This document shows positions 40,384-50,535 of a stretch of DNA of 64,000 nucleotides, piece after piece; the stretch's first letter is position 1; the number at the start of each line of letters is the position of its first letter. Source of the DNA: Comamonadaceae bacterium. Lineage in GTDB: Bacteria > Pseudomonadota > Gammaproteobacteria > Burkholderiales > Burkholderiaceae_C. Made by a program: the position numbers and the translations under genes. Location: contig CANCER010000014.1 of assembly GCA_947375135.1 (NCBI GenBank), positions 28,247 through 92,246 on the forward strand, in the 5' to 3' direction. The notes beneath the pieces are model-generated. The model was not told the DNA's origin, searched no databases, and worked only from the letters and a program-made list of their open reading frames with translations.

Positions 40384-40848
40384 TTATGCGCTCGCCTTGG
40401 TCTGCATCGCCAGCACCTTGGCTTGCAGATCCGCCCGTCGGGCAGCTACTTCATCGTCGCTCAGTACCCGGTTCGAGCCGTCCGCGAGCCCGTCTAGCGC
40501 CTTCTGCGCCTTCGCGCGAAACCAGCGGTCGTAGTCAGCGGCCTCATGCGCGGCCTTCAGGGCGATGCTGCGGTCGGGGCGGGCGGTTTTTTCCAGCGCA
40601 CTGTCCTCAGGTCGCCATTGGGTGGCATCAATGTGGCATTCGTTCCAGCCGGTGCTGCGCAGCACTTGCAGGGCCTTGCGGGGGTCGGCAAAGCGGCGCG
40701 GCTGCTTGCGTGAGGTGACCAAGATGGCTTCGTCGCGCTGGGTTTGCACACTGACCACAAACGCCGCTCCGTCACCACGCAAGGTGATGCCAGTGACACC
40801 ACCGGCCAAGGTGGTGGCTTTGAGCTGTTCAAGGTTCAGGGTTTGCAT
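40384..40848 (-). CDS. Antitoxin-like protein upstream of the ParE-type toxin
   Basis: A 154-aa protein. The C-terminal part (AHEAADYDRWFRAKAQKALD, LSDDEVAARRADLQAKVL) matches the RelB/StbD 'stability determinant' tail that wraps ParE-type toxins. The longer N-terminal part (TGITLRGDGAAFVVSVQTQR) is probably its DNA-binding or regulatory domain. The ATG at 40848 was chosen over 40863. It is directly adjacent to the toxin gene, with no gap. Confidence 0.72.
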   Translation of the reverse strand: MQTLNLEQLKATTLAGGVTGITLRGDGAAFVVSVQTQRDEAILVTSRKQPRRFADPRKALQVLRSTGWNECHIDATQWRPEDSALEKTARPDRSIALKAAHEAADYDRWFRAKAQKALDGLADGSNRVLSDDEVAARRADLQAKVLAMQTKASA

Positions 40849-40935
40849 AGCCGTTTCTTTCAAGTGGGATGACTGAAAGATGCAGTTTAACTATTTCTCG
40901 ACAATCAAGTAATTATTGTGTGATGGTTCGGCGGG

Positions 40936-41410
40936 CTATTCGGCCGTTTCCAGCCGTTCTTCCAGTGCCTTCATGCCACCGGCGATTTCCGCCTCCAGTA
41001 CCGCCAGCCTCGCCAGAATTTCTTTCGGCTGCAGGTGCTCGCTTACCGCATGCACCACTTCCTTGTAGCGGTTGATGGACAGGTCGGGGTCGTTGCTCTC
41101 AATATCGCACTTGGGAACGCAAAAGCTCTGCTCGGTACGCTCGCGCTCCTGCTCGCTGCCGTCCCGCTGGCCCCAGCGCGCCAGCACATCGGGCAGGTTG
41201 TTCTTGGCATGCTCGGCCTCTGTCAAATGGCTGCGCCCGTTCTTCATGGGCTGGAAGCCCAGCTTGTCCTCGGCGAGCGGCGGCTGGCGTTTGTCATCCT
41301 TGGCCGTTCCCTCGTAGTCGAGTGAGCCGACAAAGGGTGGATTGGCCAGAATATAAGTGTGGCCCTTGGTGTCGCGGTCTTCCATGGGCGCATGGTCCAG
41401 CATGTCCACC
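40936..41410 (-). pseudogene. hsdM: Type I methyltransferase HsdM, internally deleted fragment
   Basis: The frame joins two distant parts of HsdM. First comes GHTYILANPPFVGSLDYEGT with the catalytic NPPF. It jumps at once to the C-terminus (EQSFCVPKCDIESNDPDLSI, NRYKEVVHAVSEHLQPKEIL). The AdoMet-binding motif before NPPF and about 100 residues after it are missing. No functional methyltransferase is possible. Together with hsdS and hsdR fragments it shows a decayed type I locus. Confidence 0.85.
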
Positions 41411-41737
41411 ACCTTGCATGGGAGGGCCGGGGGTGGGGATGGTGTAGCGCGCATCCTTCAACAGCCGAGTCATTCCATTGAGCTGCGGGGGGGCACCCTC
41501 AGCGGTATTACCGCCACATCCGTGTATGCCAGGCGGGTTGGGCTGCAAAGTCGGTCGGGCGCCAGTTTCATGGATACCTTTCTGGATACCAGCCATGGAT
41601 AGCCCGTCCTTGGCAGCCAACCTGTCGGCAAAGCGGCTTCCGGTGGGGGCGTCGATCAGCGCGTTTGGCTTGCCGGATGGCCAAGGGGGAGGGCACCGGT
41701 TGCGGAGCCCTCGTGGCGGAGGGCGCAAAATGCACGC
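41411..41737. other. Gap between the hsdM remnant and the RIO kinase gene
   Basis: No gene is recognised. A 33-codon minus-strand frame near 41475-41570 might be another restriction-gene relic, but similarity is too weak to call. The promoter of the RIO kinase gene should lie in the right part. Confidence 0.4.
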
Positions 41738-42586
41738 ATGAAACCACCTCCCCGATTGCAGTCCCTTGTGGACGAAGGCTTGATTGATACCGTTGTGCGC
41801 CAACTCATGAGTGGCAAGGAGGCCATGGTGTATGTGGTGCGCTGTGGCGACGACACGCGCTGCGCCAAGATTTACAAAGAGGCCACGCAGCGCAGCTTTC
41901 GCCAGGCGGTGGACTACACCGAAAACCGCAAGGTGAAGAACTCGCGCTCGGCCCGGGCCATGGCCAAGGGCAGCAAATTCGGGCGGCAGGCGCAGGAGGC
42001 CGCCTGGCAAAGCGCCGAGGTGGATGCGCTCTACCGCCTGGCCGGCGCCGGTGTGCGGGTGCCGCAGCCCTACAACTTTCACGACGGCGTGCTGCTGATG
42101 GAACTGGTGGTGGACGCCGAAGGCGACGCTGCACCGCGCCTGAACGATGTGGAATTCAGCGCCCAGGATGCGCTGGCCCACCATGCCACGCTCATTGCCG
42201 AGGTGGTGCGCATGCTGTGCGCCGGCGTGATCCACGGGGACTTGTCCGAGTTCAACATCCTGTTGGGCGCAGACGGCCCGGTCATCATCGATCTGCCACA
42301 GGCGGTGGACGCTGCGGGCAACAACCATGCGCAGCGCATGCTGTTGCGCGATGTGGCCAACCTGCGTGACTTCTTTGGCAAGTTCGCGCCCGAATTGCTG
42401 AGCACCGACTATGGTGCTGAAATCTGGAGCCTGTACGTGGCCGGTGTGCTGTCCACCGACATGGCATTGACCGGCCGCTTTGCGCGCCAGACGGCAGCGG
42501 TCGATCTGGGCGGCGTGCTGCGTGAGATTGACGACGCACGCGCGGAGGATGCCGCGCGGCGTTTGCGCATGGCTGCGGCGCAATAG
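41738..42586 (+). CDS. RIO1-family serine protein kinase
   Basis: A 282-aa atypical kinase. The ATP-binding part has GKEAMVYVVRCGDDTRCAKI, the catalytic loop is IHGDLSEFNIL with Asp168, and the metal-binding loop is IIDLPQAVD. Bacterial RIO proteins are sparse and their role is unclear; archaeal and eukaryotic relatives act in ribosome maturation. It is convergent with an RNase II-type gene, so a link to RNA or ribosome metabolism is possible, which is inference from context. Confidence 0.9.
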   Translation: MKPPPRLQSLVDEGLIDTVVRQLMSGKEAMVYVVRCGDDTRCAKIYKEATQRSFRQAVDYTENRKVKNSRSARAMAKGSKFGRQAQEAAWQSAEVDALYRLAGAGVRVPQPYNFHDGVLLMELVVDAEGDAAPRLNDVEFSAQDALAHHATLIAEVVRMLCAGVIHGDLSEFNILLGADGPVIIDLPQAVDAAGNNHAQRMLLRDVANLRDFFGKFAPELLSTDYGAEIWSLYVAGVLSTDMALTGRFARQTAAVDLGGVLREIDDARAEDAARRLRMAAAQ

Positions 42587-42627
42587 GGCCATAGCGCGAC
42601 GCACACTCGGTGCGCGCAAGACCCCGG

Positions 42628-44109
42628 CTACTGGGCTGGAACAAAGTCGATAAAGCCCCGCTCCACGTTGGTGGACACCAGCCGCACCTTGACCTGGCTG
42701 CCAATGGCCAGGTTGCTGCTCTCCAGCAACTTGCCCTCTACCGGCGGTGAGAGCAGCCGCACCCAGGTGCCATCCGGGGCCTGGCCGGTGACCAGGGCCT
42801 TGAATTCTTCGCCAATGCGCGACTCCAGCAGCAGGGCCGCATCGGACTTGCGCATGCGCCGCTCCACTTTGCGGGCCGCGTCCTCCTGGCGGGTGCAGTG
42901 CAGCGCCAGGGCCGCGAGTTCCGCCATCGAGTAGGGCGGCTTCTGCCCGGCAATGGCGGCCTTGAGCAGGCGCGAGGTCACCAGATCCGGATAGCGGCGG
43001 TTGGGCGCGGTGGAGTGCGTGTAGTCGTGCACGGCCAGCCCGAAGTGGCCGATGGCGGCGTCACCGGGCGCCTCCACCACGTATTCGCCCGAGCCCATCA
43101 GCTTGATGATGACCAGCGACAAATCGGCAAAGCGCAGCGGGTCGGCCTGGTGGCGCTTGGCCAGAAAGGCCTCCAGCGCTGCCGAGTCCGGGTCCTTGGG
43201 CAGCGTTTCGCCATACTGGCGCGCCACCTCCACAATGTGCAACCAGCGCTCGGGCGAGCGCACCACACGCCGCAGCGAGCCAGTGCCCGACCGTGCCAGA
43301 AAGCGCGCATTGCAGCTGTTGGTGGCGATCATGAATTCTTCAATCAGCTGGCGCGCGCGGTTCTGCTCCTGCTGCGCAATGGCCACCACTTGTTCGCCTT
43401 CAAACAGCGCGTGCGGCTGGAAGGTTTCAAACTCCAGCGAACCCTTGGCGTGGCGCAGCTGGCGCATCTTCTGCGCCAGCCTGTCCTGCTGGTGGAGTTG
43501 TTCCGCCATACCTTGCGCGCGCTGAGCCGCCAGTGGCAGGGGCCCCGCCCCGCCAATCCACAGGGCCACCGCGTCATAGGCCAGCTTGGCCTGGTTGTGC
43601 ACGCGGGCGCGGCACACGGTGAACTGCTCCAGCAGCCCTGCTTCGGAAAAAACCATGTCGGTCACCACGGCCAGACGGTCCACTTTTTCGTTGAGCGAAC
43701 TCAGGTCGTTCGACAGGCGCTCCGGCAGCATCGGGAAGATGCGTGCCGAGGTGTACACCGTGGCCGTGTTGGTCTGGGCATGGTCATCAATCGCCGAGCC
43801 TTTTTTGACCAGCGCATCAACATCGGCTATTGCCACCAGCAGCCGCACCTTGCCTGCGTCCAGGGGCTCCAGGCAAGTGAGCTGGTCCAGGTCCAGCGAG
43901 TCGTCGTTGTCGATGGAGCACCAGGGCAAGCTGCGCAGGTCCCGTACAGCGGGGTCGGCGTCTTCTGCCGCTCTGTCTATGGCCGCAAGCTCCTTCAGGA
44001 CCTTGGCCGAGAAGTCGGCCAGCAACTGGCGCTCCTGCATGGCGTGGATTGCAATGCGCACCAAGTCGGAGCGATGGTGGGGCCGTTTGGGTGCTGTGTG
44101 GTTCTTCAA
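42628..44109 (-). CDS. RNase II/RNase R-family exoribonuclease (RNB domain)
   Basis: A 493-aa 3'-5' exoribonuclease. The catalytic RNB centre is CSIDNDDSLDLDQL, with the metal-binding Asp cluster, and the second part contains HDYTHSTAPNRRYPDLVTSR, a hallmark of RNB proteins. The C-terminus has an S1-like segment (ALVTGQAPDGTWVRLLSPPV). It is shorter than RNase II and RNase R because the N-terminal cold-shock domains are reduced. The likely start is TTG at 44109 with GGAG 8 bases upstream; the frame stays open further upstream without similarity. No ATG lies in between. Confidence 0.88.
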   Translation of the reverse strand: MKNHTAPKRPHHRSDLVRIAIHAMQERQLLADFSAKVLKELAAIDRAAEDADPAVRDLRSLPWCSIDNDDSLDLDQLTCLEPLDAGKVRLLVAIADVDALVKKGSAIDDHAQTNTATVYTSARIFPMLPERLSNDLSSLNEKVDRLAVVTDMVFSEAGLLEQFTVCRARVHNQAKLAYDAVALWIGGAGPLPLAAQRAQGMAEQLHQQDRLAQKMRQLRHAKGSLEFETFQPHALFEGEQVVAIAQQEQNRARQLIEEFMIATNSCNARFLARSGTGSLRRVVRSPERWLHIVEVARQYGETLPKDPDSAALEAFLAKRHQADPLRFADLSLVIIKLMGSGEYVVEAPGDAAIGHFGLAVHDYTHSTAPNRRYPDLVTSRLLKAAIAGQKPPYSMAELAALALHCTRQEDAARKVERRMRKSDAALLLESRIGEEFKALVTGQAPDGTWVRLLSPPVEGKLLESSNLAIGSQVKVRLVSTNVERGFIDFVPAQ

Positions 44110-44493
44110 TGTGGTTTCTCCATGTATTTGGAATCCCTGTGGGCACAGGCCTGGTTCAATAGCGCCCCCTGCACATTGTGGTCCCCAGCGGGTTCTCACT
44201 TCGCGAGGCGGGCGCCACGCCACCAGGTCGCTGGCATCCGCCAACGCACTTCCCGTCAGGAGCAGTTGAAGCGATGCATGGAAGGCGGCTGCAGACATGC
44301 CCGATTATTGAGCCAGCGTGCGAACCTCCCGGGCCAGTCGCATTGCATTGGCCTGTTTCGCCGCGCTGTGCAAGGTAAAGAAATGTTTAGACAGCCTGTT
44401 GCTGCGAAATGTCATGGCACCTTGTGCGAATTGGCGCCATCATCGAATGATTTACAGCCGGAGTGTGCGCAGGTCGCTGGTTTAAACATAAGA
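44110..44493. other. Divergent gap between the RNB and efflux-adaptor genes
   Basis: 384 bases with no recognised gene or RNA. It must contain the promoters of the two divergent genes; I see no clear operator or consensus promoter. Confidence 0.4.
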
Positions 44494-45723
44494 ATGCAAA
44501 TGATCAAAACCTCCATTTTTTCCAAATGGCGCTGGCAGTATCTGGCGGTGGCGCTTGTCTTGTGCCTCGCGGCTTATTTTCTGGTGCAGCGTGGGCTGGG
44601 TCCCCAGGTGGCGGTAGAGCCGGTGTTGCAGCGCGATTTTGTGCAGTCCGTGGTGGCCAGCGGCCATGTGCAAAGCCCGCACCGGGTGGACATCGGTGCG
44701 CAGATTACCGGCACCGTGGCCCGTGTGCCGGTGCGTGAGGGGCAGACTGTCACGGCAGGTACGTTGTTGATTGAGCTGGTGCCCATGGAATTGCAGGCAG
44801 CGGTACGCCAGGCCGATATTGCCGTGCTGCAGGCCCAGGCCAAGCTGCGTCAATTGCTGGAAGTGCAGGCGCCGGTGGCTGATCAGGCGCTGCGCCAGGC
44901 CCAAGCGACACAAGCCAATGCCAACGCGGCTTTCAAGCGCAACCAGGACTTGTTCAAACAGGGCTTCATCGGCCAGGCCGCGCTGGACGAGGCAGGCAAG
45001 GCCGCGGAACTGGCCGACGCGCAAGTGCGCTCGGCGCAAAAACAGTTGGACACCACCGCACCTTCCGGCAGCGATTACGCCATGGCCCTGACTGCAGTCA
45101 GCCAGGCCAGGGCGGCTGCCGATGCCGCCCATGCGCGTGCGGACTATGCCTCCATCCGCGCGCCGCTGGACGGTGTGCTGATAGCCCGCAATGTGGAGGT
45201 CGGTGATGTGGTGCAGGCCGGCAAGGTGCTGATGACGCTGTCGCCCCACGGCAAGACGCAGATCGTGATCGCCGTGGACGAAAAGAATTTGCACCTGATC
45301 GCGCTGGGGCAAAAGGCCCTGGTATCGGCCGACGCCTATGCGCAGCAGAAGTTCGAGGCGGAGCTGGTCTATATCAACCCGGGCGTGAATGCGCAGACCG
45401 GCGCGGTGGACGTCAAGCTGGATGTGGACCGGGCCCCGGCGGTGTTGCGCCAGGACATGACAGTGTCGGTGGACATTGAGGTGGCGCGCCGGCCGCAGGC
45501 CTTGCTGCTCGGCAGTGCGGCCGTGCGCGATGCCGAAACCGCCGCGCCCTGGGTGCTGCGCCTGCGAAACGGGCGCGTCGAGAAGGTGGCTGTGCGCCTG
45601 GGGTTGCGCAGTGGGGGCCAGGTGGAGCTGCTGGAGGGTTTGCAGGCGGGGGACCAGATCATCACCGGTACCACCACCCTGCAGGTCGGTGCCAGGGCAC
45701 GCGCCATCACGGTGGCGCGATAA
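44494..45723 (+). CDS. HlyD/MacA/DevB-type membrane fusion protein
   Basis: A 409-aa periplasmic adaptor anchored by one N-terminal membrane segment (residues about 12-32). The lipoyl-like domain has SGHVQSPHRVDIGAQITGTV and VREGQTVTAGTLLIELVPME. A long coiled coil rich in Ala and Gln follows (about 95-210), and the second lipoyl half is ASIRAPLDGVLIARNVEVGD. The frame is open far upstream, but only antisense to the RNB gene. It is the first gene of an exporter operon with a permease and an ATPase. Confidence 0.88.
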   Translation: MQMIKTSIFSKWRWQYLAVALVLCLAAYFLVQRGLGPQVAVEPVLQRDFVQSVVASGHVQSPHRVDIGAQITGTVARVPVREGQTVTAGTLLIELVPMELQAAVRQADIAVLQAQAKLRQLLEVQAPVADQALRQAQATQANANAAFKRNQDLFKQGFIGQAALDEAGKAAELADAQVRSAQKQLDTTAPSGSDYAMALTAVSQARAAADAAHARADYASIRAPLDGVLIARNVEVGDVVQAGKVLMTLSPHGKTQIVIAVDEKNLHLIALGQKALVSADAYAQQKFEAELVYINPGVNAQTGAVDVKLDVDRAPAVLRQDMTVSVDIEVARRPQALLLGSAAVRDAETAAPWVLRLRNGRVEKVAVRLGLRSGGQVELLEGLQAGDQIITGTTTLQVGARARAITVAR

Positions 45724-45731
45724 GGTTCAGC

Positions 45732-46973
45732 GTGCTCACACCCTGGTTGCCCTTTGAATGGATTGTGGCCATCCGCTTCCTGCGGGAGGGCCGCTTGCAG
45801 ACGCTGTTCATCATTGCCGGCGTGGCGATTGGCGTGGGCGTGATTGTGTTCATGTCGGCGCTGCTGTCGGGCATGCAGAGCAATATCGTGCACCGCGTGT
45901 TGTCGGCCCAATCGCACATCCAGTTGGTGCAGGCGCAGCAGGTGACGCGCTCCCTGCGCAGTGGCGCGGATGCGCCAGCCGGGCAGGTGCAGGGCGCCAT
46001 CATCCAGCCGCCGCTGCAGCAAACCAAGTCGATTGACCAGTGGCAGGCGGTGCTTGCGCAGGTGCGCAGCATGGCCGGGGTGCGGGCGGCATCCCCCGTG
46101 GTGAGCGGGCCTGCGCTGGTGCTGCGCGGCAGTGCCACCAAGGCGGTGACGGTGTCGGGGATTGAGCCGGAGAGCTATTTCCGCATCATCGATTTCAGCG
46201 ACAAAATCGTGCGCGGCAGCTTGCGCCTGGGTGGGTCTGACGTCCTGATCGGCACCGAACTCAGCAGCGATCTGGGCGTGGACGTGGGCGACAAAATGCA
46301 CATCACTGCAGCCAACGGTGCCAGCAGCGTGCTCACTATTTCCGGGGTGTTTGATCTGGGCAACCGGGGTGCCAACCAGCGCAGCACCTTCACCACACTG
46401 CGTGTGGCGCAAAGCCTGCTCGACACACCGGGTGGCGTCACCAGCATTGAGGTGAGCGTGATAGAGATATACGCCGCTGAGACCATCGCCCAGCAGATCG
46501 CAGCGGCCACCGGCGTGCAGGCGGACAGCTGGATCAAGAACAGCGCGCAGTTCTTTGCGGCCATCAGCGCGCAGACCACGGCCAATACGGCGATCCGCTT
46601 TTTTGTCGGGCTGTCGGTAGCCTTCGGCATTGCCAGCGTGCTGGTGGTGTCGGTGGTGCAGCGCTCGCGCGAGATCGGCATTTTGCGGGCCATGGGTATT
46701 TCGCGCGGGCAAATCATGCGGCTGTTTTTGTTGCAGGGCGGCTTGCTGGCCTTTGGGGGTGCGCTGGTGGGCTGTGGCATTGGTGCGGTAGCGCTGGAGC
46801 TGTGGCAAAAGCTGGCGCGCAATGCCGATGGCACACCGCTGTTCCCGCTAGAGGTGGATACCAATTTGTTTGTAGTGGCGATGCTGCTGGCCACGCTGAC
46901 CGGCCTGCTGGCCGCTTACGCGCCGGCCCAGCGTGCCGCGCGCCTGGACCCGGTGGTGGCTATCCGTGGCTGA
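45732..46973 (+). CDS. FtsX/MacB/DevC-type ABC exporter permease
   Basis: A 413-aa permease with one N-terminal membrane segment (about 20-45), a large periplasmic domain (about 50-275) and three C-terminal membrane segments, the FtsX layout. [20 protein letters not shown] and [20 protein letters not shown] are the coupling and transmission regions. The start is GTG. It overlaps the ATPase gene start by 8 bases. The separate permease and ATPase make it closer to LolCE/DevC than to MacB. Confidence 0.9.
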   Translation: MLTPWLPFEWIVAIRFLREGRLQTLFIIAGVAIGVGVIVFMSALLSGMQSNIVHRVLSAQSHIQLVQAQQVTRSLRSGADAPAGQVQGAIIQPPLQQTKSIDQWQAVLAQVRSMAGVRAASPVVSGPALVLRGSATKAVTVSGIEPESYFRIIDFSDKIVRGSLRLGGSDVLIGTELSSDLGVDVGDKMHITAANGASSVLTISGVFDLGNRGANQRSTFTTLRVAQSLLDTPGGVTSIEVSVIEIYAAETIAQQIAAATGVQADSWIKNSAQFFAAISAQTTANTAIRFFVGLSVAFGIASVLVVSVVQRSREIGILRAMGISRGQIMRLFLLQGGLLAFGGALVGCGIGAVALELWQKLARNADGTPLFPLEVDTNLFVVAMLLATLTGLLAAYAPAQRAARLDPVVAIRG

Positions 46974-47667
46974 AGAAACCGTGGTCCAACTCCGCGGCGT
47001 GCGCAAGGCCTTTAACACCGGCACGCCGTTTGAAACCGAGGTGCTGCATGGCATCGACCTGACGCTGCGCCGTGGCGAGTTTTGTGCCGTGATGGGGCCC
47101 TCGGGCTCGGGCAAGAGCACGTTGCTCAATATCGTCGGTTTGCTGGACCGGCCCACCTCTGGCCAGCTGCTGATCGGCGGCGAGGAAACCACCACCCTGA
47201 ACGACGCAGCCCTGACCCGGCTGCGCGGCCATACCATCGGTTTTGTGTTCCAGTACCACCACCTGATCACTGCGTTTACCGCGCTGGAGAATGTGATGAT
47301 TCCCATGCTGGGTGCGGCGGGCTTTCCGAATGCGCAGATGCGTGAACGTGCCGCACACCTCATCGACAGCGTGGGCCTGACACCCTGGAAGGACAACCTG
47401 GCCGGCAACATGAGTGGCGGCCAGCAGCAGCGTGTGGCCATTGCCCGTGCCCTGGCCATGAACCCGGCCGTGTTGCTGGCCGACGAACCCACAGGCAACC
47501 TGGACACCAAGAGCGCCGACGCCGTGTTTGCGCTGATACGCCGGGTCAACCAGGACCATGGCACGACCGTGTTGTTTGTCACGCACAACCCGGAGTTGGC
47601 GCGGCGTTGCGACAAGACGATTCAGGTGGTGGATGGCTTGGTGTTGGGTGAAGAAGCCGCGCCGTAG
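46966..47667 (+). CDS. ABC exporter ATP-binding protein (MacB/LolD/DevA type)
   Basis: A 233-aa ATPase with Walker [10 protein letters not shown], signature [15 protein letters not shown] and Walker [16 protein letters not shown], the set typical for FtsX-type exporters. The start is GTG at 46966 within the end of the permease gene. The three-gene exporter probably moves a lipid, peptide or drug across the inner membrane into the periplasm or out through a TolC-like partner not encoded here. It is convergent with the response regulator gene (4-base gap). Confidence 0.92.
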   Translation: MAEETVVQLRGVRKAFNTGTPFETEVLHGIDLTLRRGEFCAVMGPSGSGKSTLLNIVGLLDRPTSGQLLIGGEETTTLNDAALTRLRGHTIGFVFQYHHLITAFTALENVMIPMLGAAGFPNAQMRERAAHLIDSVGLTPWKDNLAGNMSGGQQQRVAIARALAMNPAVLLADEPTGNLDTKSADAVFALIRRVNQDHGTTVLFVTHNPELARRCDKTIQVVDGLVLGEEAAP

Positions 47668-47671
47668 GGTA

Positions 47672-48421
47672 TCAGGACCACTCCACCATCGCAGAAAACA
47701 TATAGCCCGAGCCGTACACTGTCTTGATGACTTTGGGTTGCTGCGGATCGGCCTCCAGCTTGCGCCGCAGGCGTGAGATGCGCACGTCGATGCTGCGGTC
47801 CAGCGGCGAGATGTCGCGCTGGCCAAAGAGCTGCTCGCGCGTCAGGATCTGGTTCGGCCGCTCCAGGAAGGCGCGCAGCACCTGGGCCTCTGCCGTGCCG
47901 AGCACATGGTCTTCTCCATCGGGTGCGCGCAACTGGTTGGCCGCGCAATCCAATGTCCAGCCCAGAAAATGGGCAAAGCGCTGCTGCCTGGCCGCGCCAC
48001 CACCGCCGGTCGCGGCCCGGCGCCGCAAAATGCTGCGCACCCGCGCCACCAGCTCGCGCGGCTCAAAGGGTTTGACGACGTAGTCATCCGCACCCATTTC
48101 CAGGCCCATGACGCGGTCTATGGTGTGGCCGCGTCCGGTCACCACCAGCAGGCCGCAGCTGCTCAGGCGCGCGATACGGGACATCAGCTCGATGCCATCC
48201 ATATCGGGCAGGCCGAGGTCGACGATGCACAAATCCGGGCGCTCGCTTTGCAGGCGCCGGATGACGGCCGCCGCCGTGCCAAAGACTTCCACATGGAAGT
48301 CGAACTCGTTCAGGATGCGCTGCATGATTTGCGCGACGCTGCTGTCATCCTCCACGACATAGATCAACGGCTTATGCGCCTTGCGTGTGGTGGAAGAGGA
48401 CGCGGGTAAAGAGGTAGACAT
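47672..48421 (-). CDS. OmpR-family response regulator
   Basis: A 249-aa regulator. The receiver domain has YVVEDDSSV at the start, the phospho-acceptor Asp in CIVDLGLPDMDGIEL and Lys in DYVVKPFEPRELVARV. A winged-helix output domain follows (EAQVLRAFLERPNQILTREQ, VYGSGYMF). The start MSTSLPASSST overlaps the stop of the sensor kinase by ATGA, so both are translated together. The frame is open further upstream, but only inside the kinase gene. Confidence 0.92.
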   Translation of the reverse strand: MSTSLPASSSTTRKAHKPLIYVVEDDSSVAQIMQRILNEFDFHVEVFGTAAAVIRRLQSERPDLCIVDLGLPDMDGIELMSRIARLSSCGLLVVTGRGHTIDRVMGLEMGADDYVVKPFEPRELVARVRSILRRRAATGGGGAARQQRFAHFLGWTLDCAANQLRAPDGEDHVLGTAEAQVLRAFLERPNQILTREQLFGQRDISPLDRSIDVRISRLRRKLEADPQQPKVIKTVYGSGYMFSAMVEWS

Positions 48422-50448
48422 CAGCGCTGCTCCGCTTGCTGCAGGGCCGCCGCGAGTTCGGCCTTGGTAAAAGGCTTGGCGAGTAGCGGCACGGGCAGCG
48501 GCTGGCCGGTCTCCGGTGCAAAGCCGCTCATCAAAACGACCTTGGGTATATCGCCGCGCGCCAGCGCCTCGCGCGCCACTTCGCGGCCATCCACGCCACC
48601 GGGCATGGCAATGTCGGACACCAGGGCGCCTAGGTCTGGCACGCGCAGCAGCATGTCCAGCGCCTCTACACCATTCTCCGCTTCGATCACCGTATAGCCC
48701 AACTCCAGCAGATGCCTGCGCACCAGCTGCCGCACGCCGGCATCGTCTTCCACCAGCAGGCACAGGCCCTGGCTGGCAGGCGTCTGTGCCGCTGCGTTAT
48801 CAACCGCGGGCACCAGTGGCGCAAGTGCGTCCAGCGCCGGCAGCAGCATGCTGAAGCAACTGCCCTGGCCGGGCGCGCTGGTGATGTCAATCGCGCCGGC
48901 CGACTGGCGTACAAAGCCATACACCATGGACAGACCCAGGCCACTGCCTTGGCCCACGGGCTTGGTGGTGAAGAAGGGCTCAAACGCGCGTGAGCGTGTG
49001 GTCTCGTCCATGCCGCTGCCGAAATCGCGCACCCGCACCCGAACATAGTTTCCGCCGAGCAGATGCCAGGGCAGCGCCTCGGCCGTGCTGAAGGTTTGCG
49101 CCAGGCAGTCCACCACGATGCGGCCTTGCGCATTGCTGGCATCGCGGGCATTCAGGATCAGGTTGAGTAGCGCGTTTTGGAACTGGTTGGGGTTCATGCG
49201 CACCAGCAGCGGCGTCGCCCCGGTTTGCATGTCCAGACTCAGTGTGCCTGGCAAGGTCTTGGACACCAGGCGCTCCACATGGTGCAGCTGGGTGTTGACG
49301 TCCACCACCTCGGCCTCGGTCGGCTGCTTGCGCGAAAAGCGCAACAGGCCGTTGATCAGCTCCGAGCCGCGCCGGGCAGCGTCCATCGCCGGCGCAATGT
49401 ATTCGTCAAACAGCGGCTCCATGCCGGCCTGCTCAGACAGTGCGGTGAGGTTGCCCAGAATGACGGTGAGAATGTTGTTGAAGTCATGCGCCAGCCCGCC
49501 GGTGAGCTGGCCCACCGCCTCCATCTTCTGGGCCTGGGCCAAGAGCTGGCGCGAGCGGCGCTCATCGCTGATGTCAAAAGTGAGCTCAAAGCAACCCACC
49601 ACGTTGCCATCGCCCTGCAGTTCCGGAATCAGTGTGGTGCGGGCCACCTTGGTGCTGCCATCCACCGCCTGCACATCGTATTCAAAGGTCACCGCAGCGC
49701 CGGCCAGAGCCCGGCCAATATTGGGCTTGATCTGCTCGTAGGTTGCATTGCCCAGAAACTCCCTGGCACTGATGCGCTCGGGGCGGCTTGTGTCCAGCCC
49801 GAACCAGTCTTGGTAGCCACGGTTGACATAGTGGTAGTTGCGGTCGACGTCGAAGTAGGCAATCAGCGCCGGGATCGAGTCGGTGATCAGGCGCATGCGG
49901 GCTTCGCTCTGGCGCAGCGAGCGCGCCATGGCCTCCTTCTCGGCCAGCGTCTGGCGCAGTTCCTGGTTGCTGGCACTCAGGGCCAGCGTGCGCTCCTGCA
50001 CCCGCGCCTCCAACAGCAGGGTGTGGTCCTGAATCAATCGCTGTTGGCGGTGCTGCGCGGTGGTGTCCGAATACAGGGTCACGAAACCATGGCCGGGCAC
50101 CGGCACGCCGTAGACGCGCAACACGGTTCCGTTGGGGCGTATGCGTTCAAAGTCATGCGGCGTGAAGGCCCGCGCCATGGCCATGCGTTCGCGGATCAGG
50201 TCCTCGACTTGGCCTACCCCGTATTCACCGCGCTCGGCGTTGTAGCGCATGAAGTTCTCAAACGGCGCACCGACGTAAGCCATGGAGGCGGGGAAATCCA
50301 GCAGGTCCAGAAAGGGTTGGTTCCAGGCGACGATGCGCAGTTGTTCGTCGATCAGGGTGAAGCCCTGGTCAATCAGGTCCAGGCCTGCACGCAGCGATTC
50401 CAGCCGCTGGTTCAGTGACGCCGTGCTGCTGTCGTGTGCATGAATCAT
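48421..50448 (-). CDS. Hybrid sensor histidine kinase with PAS domains and C-terminal receiver
   Basis: A 675-aa kinase without a membrane segment, so it probably senses a cytoplasmic signal. Order: PAS (about 18-130, LDLIDQGFTLIDEQLRIVAW), coiled coil (about 135-190), second PAS (about 195-315, ITDSIPALIAYFDVDRNYHY), HisKA with His in LTGGLAHDFNNIL, HATPase (VRDFGSGMDE, GQGSGLGLSMVYGFV), and a receiver domain (LLVEDDAGVRQL, SDIAMPGGVDG). It is followed by its OmpR-type partner. The acetate transporter genes lie upstream on the same strand, so acetate or carbon-flux sensing is a reasonable guess. Confidence 0.92.
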   Translation of the reverse strand: MIHAHDSSTASLNQRLESLRAGLDLIDQGFTLIDEQLRIVAWNQPFLDLLDFPASMAYVGAPFENFMRYNAERGEYGVGQVEDLIRERMAMARAFTPHDFERIRPNGTVLRVYGVPVPGHGFVTLYSDTTAQHRQQRLIQDHTLLLEARVQERTLALSASNQELRQTLAEKEAMARSLRQSEARMRLITDSIPALIAYFDVDRNYHYVNRGYQDWFGLDTSRPERISAREFLGNATYEQIKPNIGRALAGAAVTFEYDVQAVDGSTKVARTTLIPELQGDGNVVGCFELTFDISDERRSRQLLAQAQKMEAVGQLTGGLAHDFNNILTVILGNLTALSEQAGMEPLFDEYIAPAMDAARRGSELINGLLRFSRKQPTEAEVVDVNTQLHHVERLVSKTLPGTLSLDMQTGATPLLVRMNPNQFQNALLNLILNARDASNAQGRIVVDCLAQTFSTAEALPWHLLGGNYVRVRVRDFGSGMDETTRSRAFEPFFTTKPVGQGSGLGLSMVYGFVRQSAGAIDITSAPGQGSCFSMLLPALDALAPLVPAVDNAAAQTPASQGLCLLVEDDAGVRQLVRRHLLELGYTVIEAENGVEALDMLLRVPDLGALVSDIAMPGGVDGREVAREALARGDIPKVVLMSGFAPETGQPLPVPLLAKPFTKAELAAALQQAEQR

Positions 50449-50535
50449 GAGAGGGTCGCTGAGGCTGGTGTGGTGATCATTCTAGGCTTCGTCATTTCTT
50501 GTCAGTCACTTCTGGACGCAGGCAAAAAGTCACGT

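Noticed and set aside
42898..44493. About 530 extra codons in front of the efflux adaptor
   Set aside because: They are antisense to the RNB exonuclease; the adaptor begins at 44494 just before its membrane anchor.
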